A DNA stretch of 64,000 nt from Hymenopus coronatus (Eukaryota; Arthropoda; Insecta; Mantodea; Hymenopodidae). The notes under the pieces are model-generated. The model did not search any database, had not been told where the DNA came from, and worked only from the letters and a program-made list of their open reading frames with translations. The DNA lies in the NCBI GenBank assembly GCA_030762935.1, contig CM060900.1, positions 367,675,132 to 367,739,131 of the forward strand, given 5' to 3'. Position numbers and translations under genes: made by a program. This document shows, piece after piece, positions 22,167-35,090 of this stretch (positions within the stretch are counted from its first letter, which is position 1; each line of letters starts with the position of its first letter).

Positions 22167-23518
22167 GAAGCTTACTGGCTATTGTTTAAAATCACAGAGC
22201 AGGGAGAGAATTTAAAAATAAGGGAGTCAAGCTAAATGGAGGGTTAGCATGAGAAAATTATAATTAACTGCATATAAACACAAATTTAAAATGCAAATAA
22301 TACCTACTTAACATAAGAATGTTTGCATTCCTTGGATGCAATGTGCTTAGAATGTTATAACTAGACTTTGTAATTTTCAGGAATTATGGTGTGGAATGCA
22401 GTTCTTTCAGATTACCTGCCCCCTTTATGGAGTGCATGCTTATATAGTCCAGCAGGTAGGAATAAATCAGTTTGTAGGTATCCTACTGTTGTGAACTTCT
22501 GTTTCTGGTCCCTGAGGTTACATGTCTGTTTAAGACAGTAGCTATACATAAAATCAAAGCCTGAAATGTGCACTCAAGCTTATAGATAGTACAAAATTCA
22601 TTATAAGTATAACAATAATTATGACCTACACTAGTACATCCATTAGCATTATAGCATTAATATGATCCAATGGTTGTCTTCATCTTCTTTATGAAGAAGG
22701 TAGTACCTATATTTTAATTATTATACCATAACATTTATTTTGTAATTTACTTGAAAATCAGCCTCTTCAAACGGTAAAGTGCATATGGATGTGTCTGATA
22801 TGCTAGTGGGAAATGAACTGAAGAAGTCTGTAATTTTGCTGGAAACAAATGATTAAGGTAAGCCTGAATTTCAAAACAAGGCTATTTAGAAATATTTATG
22901 ATTGCTATTGGCATATAGGCTTAAGAATATCATGTACTTTATACATGCATCATCAAGTGCAAGGTCGAACTGAAGAAAAAAATATCATGTTGTTCCACAA
23001 TGTTTTTGTCCTTGGAACATTAAAAAACGTGAACCACGTCAAACTGAATTAATGACACATCAAAAGGAAGTTCCAGATTTATTGAAGTTGCTGCAACAGT
23101 ACACAAATATCCTCTTAGAATTCCTTCTATTTCCTTTAGGTGCCCTGGAGCAGACAATTCTTAAGTGATGTTCAGTTTTAATATTTAACTGCACCATGTT
23201 GAAATGAAACACATTTTGAATAAACTTCAGGATCCTATTGGAATTTGAGAATGAAGAAAACAAGAGGAAGTTGGAAAATGGTACAAATACATCAATTTAT
23301 AGATTATATAAAGATGGGAATGGATTGTAAGCATACCATACAAAAATGGTGTGTTAATACTTTTACTCCTATTAGTGTCAATTGATGCATAGTTTTAATA
23401 ATTTATAATATAGTTGGAGAACAATTGTTAGTTTATTGGACTATTTATGACATGATGCTAATTAAAATTATAGGGGTTTATAAGGAATTAGAAGTTTGCT
23501 ACTATTAAAAATTAATAC

Positions 23519-23723
23519 AAAAGAAATTTGAGTCGGTTTTTGTAACACAAACATCACTTAGTAATTACTTGCTGGGACCAGTTTCGGGAACATTGTTCCC
23601 ATTTTCAACCCTTAATACAGACTCAATTAATGGTTGAAAATGGGAACAAGTGTTCCTGAAACTGATCCCAGTAAGCAATTACTAAGTGATGTTTCTGTTA
23701 CAAAAAACAGACTCAAATTCTTT
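23519..23723. repeat. Penelope-end foldback 1 (long inverted repeat)
   Basis: Arms of about 92 bp (23519-23610 and 23632-23723) are inverted copies around a 21-base spacer. Reading outward in the right arm: GGTTGAAAATGGGAACAAG, CCTGAAACTGATCCCAG, CAATTACTAAGTGATGTTT, then GTTACAAAAAACAGACTC. The outward ends resemble the 3' termini of the Penelope-like elements at 37.46 and 58.9 kb (AAGTGATGTAGTGTTACAA type). Known Penelope-like elements often sit as inverted, truncated copies. Confidence 0.75.
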
Positions 23724-25914
23724 TGTTTTAATTTAATCATATCACTCTCACAAGCTTCTTTGCATATTTGCAAAATTTCAAATTCATAAAATCAAAAAGT
23801 TCATTAATATCATAAAAAAATGATTTGTCAAATAACCAGAGATAATCCTATTAAAGCCCTCTTTTCTAAATAATGTACACAGGATAGAGATTTGATCCCT
23901 ATCTTTAGTATCATGAATGGGAATATTATTCAATTGTTAGACAATCTACAGTTAGATAAATCAAACAAACTTCTACCTCTGGTATTAAGTAAGTGAATAT
24001 CACTCTTTTGAGTTAAACTTTGAACATTTTATTTTGCATAATTTAAAGCTTGAAAAAGATACACATTAGTAGCTATCATTGTTTGTTCAGATGTTATGGC
24101 ATGTTGCAGCAAAATTATAAATTTAAAATGCCATTTTCAATTGTTCTAAGTTTTCTACTTCATCTAACACCAATGTAATGAAGAAAATTAAAATATTAAT
24201 AAAGTTAATTTTGACACTAATTGGGTAATTATTGCAATAACTTCCCTTCCACCTGTTATGTATACGATTGATAAATTTTAAAATTAGGCAACTACAAAGA
24301 CAATTACATAGCTAATTATTTTGTTTTCATTTGACTACATTAATATAGTCAACACTGCTGCACAGCTTTGTGTCTAAAGAAAATGTTTGGTTATTATTAT
24401 TTATTAATTACAAATTCCAATTTAACAATATTAAATAAGCTTTTCAGCATTACACTATGAACACTTATCTTATCTTCCACCAAGATGACCCCGGTTCAAG
24501 AGTATTTATAGAATATTTTTGAGGAAAGGGCAACATATTTTTAAAAACAGGTGATTATACATTTTACAGACTATAAAGAAAGAAAGGTAGGAAAAGAAGG
24601 AAAGAAATAAAAGCAAGTAAAAATTTCTGAGAAACATGCCTATATAGATTTAGTTAAAGGATTTGTATTAAAATGTAACAGTGACGAAGTTTGATTTTAT
24701 ATATTTCTTTCAATATAATAAAATATTACTTATAGTGGGAATTAGAGCCATTACCAACATGGCTTATGTCAATAGTGCAATTGTGTTCTTAAATGGCATA
24801 TATGCAAGAGAGTAGCTCTGAAGACTTTCATTAGACTTACTTCCATTAGACTTACTTCCATTAGACTGCAAGTTTAATTTAAAAGTTTGCATTTTAAAAT
24901 TTCATGTAAGTTACAAGTGTTTAAATATTTCCTAATATCCAAGTGTTGGTTTCATGACATGCAGATAGTTAACTCATATCATTAGAATTAGTCATTAAAA
25001 TTGAATTTTTACTATCATCAGTAAACTTAAATTTTAATTTATCTTATTTAAAATGTTAAATGAAAATTAATTCTTTCAACCCTATTAACTGAACTCATTG
25101 TAACATTAAATTTTCTCCTCAGTTCTATTTGTAAAATAAAACTAACATCTGTTAGTAAATGTTGTGTGATAATTACTATGCAATGGCAGATGACATTCTA
25201 ATAGTTAAAAACTTTCAGAGTTAAAGAGCCACAGTCAGTTACTAATCCATAACACTCACACCTAATGAGACAGTGCTTGGAAATGACTGCTTTCAAATGA
25301 AAATAAGGTAGATCATGCTGTTACAGGAAAATGCTTTTTTTTTTCTTAAATACTGGTTTACTTTGTACTCTTCACCAGTCACCCAATGGTTATCTTCATT
25401 TAATTTTTAAGATTAATTTAAGTAAGAAATTATGGTAGGCCAATTCATTATTTTCATCTTAAATGTTTTATTTTGAATTACAAGTATCATTTTTGCCCTT
25501 TAGAAATTGAAAATTTTTAATTTTGAAACTCAATTTATGGGTAGTGTCAATTTTTCCTCAGTGCTCTCCCACTTGCAAATGCCCTTGCCCAGGTATTTGA
25601 CACCAGTGGTCTTAAGGATTTATGACAAAGTAGCATCAAGCAGGTTTCCTAACCAACTGCTCCAATGCCACTTACTGTCTCCAGATCCACTACCATCTAC
25701 GCTTATTATAGTATAGACCAGGGCCTCTCAAACAAAATTATACACATGCAAACCGAGGTGCAGAGGTCCAACTCAAATCGGTTCAGGACAATTCACAGGG
25801 GGAAGGTGAGAAAGGGGAAGACAGAGCTAGCACAACAAACATTAGGAAAGCAAGAGTCCGCACTCTTGCTACAAATTGAGGAGTTGGAGTTTGCACTGCC
25901 ATCAACCTATCTAA
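23724..25914. other. AT-rich DNA, no gene recognised
   Basis: Contains a three-unit 15-bp tandem repeat (CATTAGACTTACTTC) at 24829-24867. Near 25719 there is CAGGGCCTCTCAAAC, which resembles a hAT terminal inverted repeat, but its partner was not found. Confidence 0.5.
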
Positions 25915-26757
25915 GTCATAGAAAGAATATGTAATCGCAATCTTTCTTGATCTTACTAAAGCATTTGACTGTGTAGATATACATAAATTAATAACTAAAA
26001 TAGAAAATTATGGCATCCGGGGCCTACCACTAAAATGGCTAAAATCTTATCTACAAAATAGAGAACAATGTGTGGAAATTATATACAATTCAGATCATCT
26101 TTTAACAAAGTGACTCACGGTGTTCCACAAGGATCGAAACTAGGGCCATATCTATTCCTTATATATAAATTGCTTATTCAAAATAATAAAAGAAGCAGGT
26201 GAAATAGCCATTGGATATGCTGATGATACTACAATTATAGTAAGGGGAAATACAAAACTTGAAGTACAAGATAAATCAAATATACTACTTGAAAAAATTA
26301 GGGAAGAGCTAGGAAACCTAGGGATGGTAATAAATACAAATAAAACAGAATGGATGCAAATCAGCTTAAAAAAGAAAATCCCACCCAATATTCAATTAGT
26401 CCTAGACAATAAACAAATACAACAAGTAACAGAAACAAACTTCTTAGGATTAATAATAGATAACAGATTAAACTGGAAAAAACATATTAAAAAAATAGCA
26501 AAAAAATAAATACAGGACTATACATCTTAAAACAAGCGGCGCAACAAATGGATAGAGATAGCTTAATACAAATATACTATGCCTTCATACATTCTCATTT
26601 GAGCTATGGGGTTGTATTATGGGGTAATGCACAGAAAAAAACAATGCAAAGAATATTAAGACTACAGAAGCATGCCATTCGAATAATATGTAAACTAAAG
26701 AAGACGGATACTTGTAAAAATTCCTATAAAAAACTAAATATATTAACATTTCCGGCA

Positions 26758-26814
<57 letters not shown>

Positions 26815-27230
26815 TGCATTAAATACTCAATAAAAAATCATAGCAATCAAAATAGAAACATGCACATACACGAACATGACACAAGAACGAAACAAAATTA
26901 TTTCATTAACAGACTAAGAGGAACGTTAAGTAACAAAAGTATAGAAAGTAAAACTAAAGATTTGTACAATAATTTGCCTAAACAAATAAAACAGATAACT
27001 GAAGAAAACTGTAAACTGAAAGCAATTAAAAAGTATCTCTCAGAAAATGTATTTTACTCTATAGAGGAGTATAAAATGTTAAATTAAATAAGTTATGCTG
27101 TATGATGGTAACCCCTGTGTTTTTTTTTTGTTTGTTTTTTTGTTTTTTTGTTTTTTTTTTCTTTCTTTTCTTTTTTCTTTTTTTTAAAGTGTATATACTC
27201 ATGTTATTATTTATACTATATGTTTAGTTT
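25915..27230 (+). pseudogene. 5'-truncated non-LTR retrotransposon (LINE) reverse transcriptase, relatively young
   Basis: RT palm motif A is in IFLDLTKAFDCVD (25943-25981). A VPQGSKLGP motif lies near 26120. The catalytic box is in GYADDTTIIV near 26214-26243. NFLGLIIDNRLNWKKHI lies near 26440-26490. Then an open piece at 26548-27087 with YYAFIHSHLSYGVVLWGN and RLQKHAIRIICKLKK, ending SENVFYSIEEYKMLN. There is no RNase H; the C-terminus resembles Jockey/L2/CR1-like insect elements, and the clade is not certain. Lesions are few: single-base shifts near 26095, 26165 and in an A-run at about 26500. A 51-base AT microsatellite sits inside the frame. Confidence 0.85.
26761..26811 (+). repeat. (TA)n microsatellite within the LINE reading frame
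   Basis: About 25 TA units encode an in-frame Tyr-Ile repeat without breaking the 26548-27087 frame. Confidence 0.95.
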
Positions 27231-27243
27231 TGTAATCAATCTG

Positions 27244-27321
27244 GACCGCCTGCGGTGCCATAAGTAGTTAAAGCGGGCGTTAAACACTACCAACAAAAAA
27301 AAAAAAAAAAAAAAAAAATAA
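27244..27321 (+). mobile_element. Severely 5'-truncated SINE
   Basis: Contains only the 3' end of the SINE family: CGCCTGCGGTGCCATAAG, GTTAAAGCGGGCGTTAAAC, ACACTACCAAC, then a long A tail. It is bounded by a perfect 11-bp target duplication, TAATCAATCTG, at 27233-27243 and 27322-27332. The duplication proves an independent insertion next to the LINE rather than a LINE tail. Confidence 0.9.
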
Positions 27322-27726
27322 TAATCAATCTGACGATCCTTGTAAATTATGTATTACAGATGGAGATAATAAAGAAATAGAAATAGAAATATTTTCCACC
27401 CTGTGCCATGCAGTACACCAGTGCATGCACCCTGAGACTATTGACAGATGGATGGGTTACAAATGGTTAATGGACTCTATAAGCCTGCCCTCCTCAGTGA
27501 AGACTTTTGATAACAGTATGGGCAATTGAATCAATATTAGATATTTTTGTCACCACTAATGGTGTTTTATGGATAAGTTATCCTAATATTGCACATGAAT
27601 GGAAAATGCTGAAAACAGTAAAACTACAAGCAGTTCACATGTGCAGTTCAGAAAAATAAGAATTTGTAGCAGCTCTTGATCAAGTATTTTAAAATAATTG
27701 AAAACAAACTTCTGTTTCTTAAATTA

Positions 27727-29027
27727 CGAGGGGCATACTGAAAGTCATGAGCAACCCATTGTAAAAATTTAAATTTCAACAATGTAACAAAACGAATCGC
27801 AGGATCGTAATCTACAGACTTTAAGCCACATGTTGACATATTGTGACATCATTAGCTTCTATCACGTGACCACAGATGGTGTTTGAAAAATGGCTGACAT
27901 TGATGTTTCGTTTCGACAGCGTGCTGTCATTGAATTCCTTGGAAAATCTGCTCCTGAAATTCATCTCAGACTTCAACGTGCGTATGGAGGTGTCTGCATG
28001 GGTACCAGTAGTGTTAGAAGATAGGTGAAACATTTCAAAGAGGGAAACACGAGTCTGCAAAATGCGCCTCGTAGCGGGCATCCTCGAACTGCCTCTACAG
28101 AACGCAACAAGGAAAGAGTTGATGAACTCGTTACAGGAGATATGCGTTTCACTGTGAATGAAATTGCTGCAAAACTTGGAATAGGACATAGTGCAGTGCA
28201 AGAAATGATCCACAGCTTGGGTTATCGAAAGGTCTGTGCCCGTTGTGTCCCCCGTTTATTGACTGAAGATCACAAACTTCAGAGAAGAGCCATTGCACAA
28301 AACCTTCTTCAGAGATTTCATAATGAAGGTGATGAATTTTCGAGTGTATTGTGACTGGAGATGAGAGCTGGTTCCATCACTATGAGCCAGAAACGAAACG
28401 TCAGAGTATGGAATGGCACCACTTGAACTCACCATCGAAGAAGAAAGCGAAGACAGTGCAATCTGTAGGAAAAGTTATGGGAAGTGTCTTTTGGGATGCA
28501 CTAGGTTGCATTCTGGTTGACTTTCTTGAACCTGGACGAACCATAAATTCTGCCCGCTACATCAAGACACTTCTGAAGCTCCATCGGGCTTTGCGTGATA
28601 AACACCCTGGAAAGAGGATCATCCTTCAACAGGATAATGCGCGTCCGCATACTGCCCGTGCCACTATGGAGAAGATCAGGGCATTAGGGTGGGAAACTCT
28701 TCCACATCCTCCCTACATTCCCGACTTGGCACCCTCCGACTACCATCTTTTCGGTTCTGTGAAGGAGCAGATGCGTGGCCAACGCTACGAGACGCTGGAG
28801 GATATTCGGAAAGCAGTGCATGCGGGTCTGCGGGTAGCTGGAACGGAGTTCTATCACAGGCGCATTTTCAAACTTGTAGAATGATGGGAAAAATGTGTGC
28901 AAAACAATGGAGACTAAGTCGAAAAGTGAAAGAAAGTCCGTAGATTATGATGATGTATTTGGTTTGGCTTAAAAATAAATATTAAGATTGTAAAACAGAG
29001 TTGCTCATGACTTTCAGTATGCCCTCG
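27727..29027 (+). mobile_element. mariner element, copy B (same family as copy A)
   Basis: Starts CGAGGGGCATACTGAAAG at 27727 and ends with the inverted form (TTTCAGTATGCCCTCG) at 29027, one C shorter than copy A. TA flanks are at 27725-27726 and 29028-29029. Length is 1301 bp. The orientation is opposite to copy A at 13978-15263. Confidence 0.95.
27890..28884 (+). pseudogene. mariner transposase, copy B (nearly intact, three lesions)
   Basis: Starts at ATG 27890 (MADIDVSFRQRAVIEFL). Compared with copy A it lacks three codons after EFL, has a TAG where copy A has the Trp of VRRWVKHF (28021-28023), and has lost one base near 28335-28345 between DEF and VTGDES. The catalytic domain from 28351 is open to 28884. 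It carries Asp in TGDESWFHHYEP, LQQDNARPHTAR and APSDYHLF, and the last two are spaced as expected for DD34D, so the triad is complete here. The C-terminus FYHRRIFKLVE is present. A mariner transposase binds the terminal repeats and moves the element into TA sites; this copy could not do so as it stands. Confidence 0.92.
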
Positions 29028-29043
29028 TATTAGAACAGTATCA

Positions 29044-29147
29044 GAGCAAGAATTCAATACCTAAGTAGAATTGCAACTTCTCTTCTATCTTTGAGGAGCA
29101 AGAGTTCAATACCTATCTAGAATTGGAACTCCTCTTCTATCTTTGAG
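29044..29147 (+). repeat. Two tandem 52-bp units
   Basis: Both units start GAGCAAGA(A/G)TTCAATACCT and end with CTCTTCTATCTTTGAG. The repeat lies just outside mariner copy B. Confidence 0.85.
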
Positions 29148-30005
29148 GAGCTATAACATTTTCACGTTTTAGTTTTGGTAAGTAATGCTTTAAACATTTT
29201 TCTACTTATGATTAAATTATGTAAGTTCTTTCTGTAAGTATCAACAAAAAATACACAGTGGATACATTTATCTAGATTTTTCTGTATTTCAGCTAGAATG
29301 AATGAATTTCTTACAAATATTCAGCCAAAAGTTAGTTCTGAGGAACTAATCCTTGGGAATAAGAAGGAAATGTAAATAGCATAAATGTGGCATAGGTAAT
29401 GTCCACTTGCATAAACATATTTTCATGGATACATTTATATTGCACTATGAAAACTGTCTCTGAAGTAGTTAAATTTTCAATTTCTTTCTATTCAGTATAA
29501 TTATAGCATATACTCAGAATCTTCATTAGAAAGCTTGGCAAACAGTTATTTTTAAGCATAAGTAGATGGCCTTTACTTATAATATTATTGATTAAATAAA
29601 ATAGTACAGTGAAGATTAAATGGAGAAATATTGAGAAGTAAATTCGTACAACACTTACAAAGAATATCTGTACCAACAGCTGGAACTATAATACTGCATC
29701 CCTTGAACTACCCATTTACACCCCACAATCAGGAAAATACGGTGAAAAATCTTTAGTTTCATGTCACTAACAACAAGAAATAATATTGAACAACCTGCAA
29801 AATACCTTATGGTTCTTCATAGCTTCCTAGCTCAAAGAATGGTCCAGGTATTCTTGAACCACCCTCTAGGTTGCACTCAGACATTATGTTACTCCAACAC
29901 CACCCATTAGGAAAGGAGTTCAACTATCAAGGATATGATTCATTCAAGCTAGCTTGGAAAAGTTTGGGTAAGTGTGATTCACCTTGTAATACGTTCAATT
30001 TTTTA
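29148..30005. other. AT-rich DNA, no gene recognised
   Basis: Only short frames; no structure noted. Confidence 0.45.
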
Positions 30006-30190
30006 AATTAATTAGCGAGTTGGTTTTGTACACTACATCACTTACTTTCATAAATGGAAAACATGTTTCAAAAGCTATGTGCTTCCATTGTCAATTAAGG
30101 GAATTGACAATGGAAGCACATAGCTTCTGAAACATGTTTTCCATTAATAAAAGTAAGTGATGTAGTGTTACAAAAATCAACTCATTAATT
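30006..30190. repeat. Penelope-end foldback 2 (near-perfect palindrome)
   Basis: Arms at 30006-30096 and 30102-30190 are inverted around a 5-base spacer (AAGGG). Reading outward: AATTGACAATGGAAGCAC, CTTCTGAAACATGTTTTCC, AAGTAAGTGATGTAGTG, then TTACAAAAATCAACTC. The same sequence occurs once, unpaired, at 35484-35623, where it is clearly a Penelope 3' end. Both arms have their 3' ends facing outward. Confidence 0.85.
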
Positions 30191-33100
30191 ACTTTCTATT
30201 GATAGAGCACATCACTATAACAAACTTATTAGCAATAAGATAATTTTTATTATACATTATTGTTATAAATCTTAATTCTGCTACTTGTGTCAAAATTAAT
30301 AAGAATAAACAAGCTGAAAAACTGCACCTTTTAAAAAAAGAAAAATGACAACCAGGAGAATATAAAAAGCCACTATGAGGTGTGCTACATCTTGATATGA
30401 TACAAACAAATGTATGTGCATCACCATCAAGTTTATTTGAAGGATCACAGGAGAATACAGCTTGTTACTGTTTTGGATAACCATATTTTCTTTCAGAAGA
30501 GTTATAAGTGCTACAGCAGATTTAGTTCTTTTAATTTAAACATTAAGTAACTGGCCAACATGCAAACATTGCTCCAAATTAAACAACTCCCTACCTCCTC
30601 AAAACAGTTGAACTTGAAATAAATGTAACTGGCAATATATTTCAAATATAGTAAGACATAAAATAAATAATATTGCAGCTCATGTTCTTTATTGGGATTT
30701 ACCATATTTTTTGACCATTTTTCCCCTGGAAAATGCACTGCAGATCTTCACTTCTTTTTTATGTAAAATGTAGCTTGCAGTCTTATTTTTCCCTTCAGAA
30801 ATTTCATTCTGAAACTTTGGGTGCATTTTACAATTAGTACATATTTGTTTTTAAGGTCTGAAAAGCATGGTAACACAGAGCTATGAACTTTACTTAAGTA
30901 ACTTAATAGCAATGACATGAGTTGCGAAATTGTGACCACATTAACATTTTACATCAATTTATGTTATGTACCTGTCTACTAAATGGCACTAAGAATAATT
31001 TTAAAAGTTAGCATGTATGCAGCAAGTCTACAATTATCAGAATGAAATCATAGGATACAATGTATGCACATCTAACATTACATATTCGATAGAATTTACA
31101 ATATATTTATCTTATCAAGGAGTTGTCCAGTGGCCAGCCATTCCCAAGATGCTATAGAGCTATTCTTTGGCCAGTCTTTTGAGACAGTAAAAAGGGCAAA
31201 GGTACAAAATAGTTGCTCAAGCCAGGTTGGTTACAATGTATCAGCACTTTGTGGTAGCCATGTGATGACCTTATCTCTCTTCCAGCATCTCAACAGACTC
31301 TGACCATAAAATAGTACACATTACTCTTACTTTGCATTCACATGTGGGCTTTTATTAAAAACAAAGTGAAACTTATTTGGAACACTGAGTAGAAAGCATG
31401 GAGAGGATGCTTACAACAGAGATGGAAGGTAGTGCGACAAGTTAAGCAAGTTTAAGTGAACAAGGGATTTCATAATATGGTTCATATACATGCAGTTATT
31501 TTGCTTGTTATATCATCATTAACGGAGGAGAACATGAAACTAAAACAGATGGGTAGGCCTACTCCAAATTTAAACACAACAAAAACTATTGACAGAGCAA
31601 AGAAGTTCCAATGTATGAGAAAAAGTAATAGAAAAGCATATGAGAACAATTATGTTCAAACAGGAGAGGGAGAGAGAAAAGAGAGGAAAAAGAGAGAGAG
31701 ATGCGTAAGGCTTTATTGCTCCCTGTTTTCATTGTTTACCATTTTGAAACAATGATGCATCGGATGCAGGAGAGAGAGACGGGAGTCAAATAACTCAGTT
31801 TGTTAGTTATGAATCAAGATCTCTTAGTAGGGCACAGATATTCAGAAAGAGATAAGGCTCTTGCAATATCAATAAAAACAGTACAGCTGCCAGCAATGCA
31901 TGGATTTAATTTTTTACCACCAAGTGATAACTAAAGAAATGCAAAATATAAAGAAAGATTTGCCAAAATATGAAGAAAACTCCCATAATATTATGAAATA
32001 ATATTTGAAGGGATTGGAGCAGGTTCACTTCACTATTTTGCAAAAAAGATTTTGGAGATGAAATAAGAGCTGGAGCTTTCCTGGGATGAACACACTCTAG
32101 ACATTCTCAGGCTTCAAGACAAACGAGGTGATGATCAATGGTTCGGGAACATATGCATATCTCCCATTTTCCTGCATATCATCATCATTGCTACTCTTTT
32201 AACTTTCAAATGCTCACTAGACACACAGATTATTGTTCTGTTGTTATGATGATGGGCATTTAAGTTCAAAAATAGCCAACCAGTTTTTGAAGACCCCCTG
32301 TAATGAACTGTTGGAAGTCAAAAATAAGGCTAATTCCACTTTATCTTTTGTTAATCTATGCAGAGTGAGAAAGAGGCAGATAAAACTGATTCCAATCCTT
32401 ATAGTAAAACTCAACTATGACATTTTTTGATAGACTCAACAATTATTTTGTTGAGAATTCACCCTATTGTCTGAAGAAACTGGATCCTACAAGACCCCTA
32501 TAACATCCAGAGGTTTGTGAAGTGTGTTGTGGCCAGTAACAATGCCAACAACTTGATTTATTCATGTTCAACTAGTAAGCTAGCAGTCTTTAATTTGGCA
32601 CTGGGTTCTTTAATAAGTTCACAAGCTTTCCAAACCTCACTGTGATTCCTTGAATAAGGCACACACATCCTGAGAAAAGTGTTAAGTAAAAGAAGATAGT
32701 AAGCAGTAGGTTGAACTTGCACGGTTTTAATAATTTTTACCTATAAACATTTTCTAAAAATGTAATGTTATTCAGCTGTGAATACTATGTTTGCGGAAAT
32801 GCAAAAAGTATCACTCGGAATAGACATATTAAGGTTTTAGCATGTTCCGGTGATAACTCTTTGTACTTTGTTAGAATTTCTTTTGAACTAATAAAATGAA
32901 TGTGCAAGTAAACTTCAAGCTTCTAAGTGCCACTAAATAAGATTATAAGATTGTACTCCAATCATTTTACTCAGATAAAAAGACTGCTACATGCATACAT
33001 TTAAGGGCTATGCCATTGCATTATGGTCACAAAATAAGTAAGAAAACATTGATACTCTTGCCACTATACCTATGTTTCCCTCTGAACTACCAATCGTGAG

Positions 33101-34384
33101 TTTTCTGATAATAGTTGAAGACATGAAACATTTTATATAATGCAGCATAATAAATCTGAGCATCTGGGCTTAATTTCCAGTAATGCATTACGAACTAAGA
33201 TTTAATGCTAAAAACAAAAAAAGCAAAACAATGACTTGTGTGTAAGAAAATATATCTGAGCAGTGTTGGGGAACAATTTCACTGATATACAAAGAATTTA
33301 AAACAGTATGTGCTCAGCAGTGTCTGTAGTAATAAAGAATCAAAGTACCTAAGGCTATCTGGACATGAAATTAAAGCACATTATTAATATGCTGAGCACT
33401 AATTTTACCAATAAATAATAAAATACATTAAATAGTTTCAGTGTGAATAAATTCACAAGATTCAATAAGATTCATGTGTAATTTTACTAATTTCTATTTT
33501 AAACACATTGAAATCTATTAATTTTCCTCACTGCTCTTGGCAGTTAAGTAGTTGATTATTGATACAGTGGCAAAAGTATGTTTCAAGTTTCCAAGGTATA
33601 ATACTGAACATTAAAACTTGTGACAGTAAACATCAAATGTGCAGCTCATGATTAAGTACATAAAAAGCTGTTCCTTCATTATGTGGTAACACATCTTTAC
33701 CACACGGTTCCAATATGGCTACTTTAATTTGGCACAGCAATGGTCCACTATAACATTGGGACTTTTACATTCTGACAGAGCATTGTAATAGACCTTGATT
33801 TTTAAAATTATATTTGTATTTTTTAATTAAAAGCACACACAATTAAAAAGATCCATTGTTGTTTGTCTTGGCAGTTTTACTCCTAGTAATGCTACACTAA
33901 TTTTCCACAAGTACAAAGTACCATTTTGCATTCATAAATGTTTATAAAGTTAACACATACCCCACACATGAGACGTCAATTAGTATATATTTTATACAAC
34001 AGTAATTAGCTTATGTTAATTCACTACTACATGTATAGCACTAAAACAGGGATCTTTTATAATAACATCTAGAATATAACTTTTAGCTATTCAGCACATT
34101 ATATCTCATTTAAGGCCACATAACTGCTTGCACAGCAGGAATATAGGCACTTCTTGGTATTTTACACATTTAAATTGCACTCATGAACATAACTTTGACT
34201 ATCGAGTATTAATATATGAATTAATATGACATAACATTACTTGACCTTTAAAAGTGTGATAGTAGTACAAAGTTAATACCACACATGTACACATAATGCT
34301 TGAGAATACTTCATTTAGTAAGGCACCAATAGTAACTAAAATAAACTTTGCTCGCTCACTGGCATATGCGTGCACCAACACACA

Positions 34385-34442
<58 letters not shown>

Positions 34443-34903
34443 TTCACTTACACATTCCCCCTCTGTTTCTGTGCTCATAGCATTGAGATTCACAGATGTA
34501 ACTCTAAGAGAAACAAGTACTTTAAATATTTAAACAGCATTCTATGAGGTTAAGGATAAATTAACAGCACTTTATATATTGCACAGCATTTCAGTATCAG
34601 CATAATTGTATTAAGAGGGCAGTTCAGAGATTGGCAAAATAATAGTTTTTTTTCTGCACAGTTAGAAACTGTTTCTGACTGTCAGACATGTAGAAGCATT
34701 TAACTGGATATACATCAAACCCACTACAAGCTATTAACACTTTTACACATGATCACAGCTGAATTATATAGAATATGCTTCCTTCTCATTCACTGAACAG
34801 TAGATAGAGAAAGTATAATTTCTGCAAATTATTCTTAAGCAATTCAGTAAAAGTAAAATGCAAAGACATAAGCCAAAGAGCAGAGCTAAATAATATTATG
34901 CAC
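30191..34903. other. AT-rich DNA with microsatellites, no gene recognised
   Basis: Includes a GA-rich patch at 31670-31702 and a (CA)n microsatellite at about 34387-34437 (the Thr-His repeat frame there is artefactual). I see no splice-bounded coding exon or recognisable transposon protein. Confidence 0.5.
34387..34437 (+). repeat. (CA)n microsatellite
   Basis: About 25 uninterrupted CA units. Confidence 0.95.
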
Positions 34904-35090
34904 ATGAGCCACTCTTAAGCTGAGAATGGACAAGTATAATTTTAGTAAGTCAAACCAGCTTTTTCTAGCTTCAGATTGAATATTTTAGATAGTCACATGT
35001 GCAAGTCTGGGTATGCTCCAACAATGTGCATTGAGCACTCCATGTGTATGTATAGCAGGTGTTACTACACCATATGCTAGGATGGATCCC

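Larger units (their letters stand above)
19106..23518. other. Repeat-poor AT-rich stretch
   Basis: Apart from the weak tRNA-like fragment near 20.5 kb, an A-rich purine tract at 19730-19780 and a pure poly-A run at 22104-22161, I see only chance reading frames. No splice-flanked coding exon is evident. Confidence 0.5.

Noticed and set aside
27087..27332. The LINE at 25915-27230 and the SINEs seemed to share a 3' tail, which would identify the LINE partner.
   Set aside because: The shared tail (27244-27321) has its own perfect 11-bp duplication (TAATCAATCTG), so it is a separate truncated SINE inserted beside the LINE.
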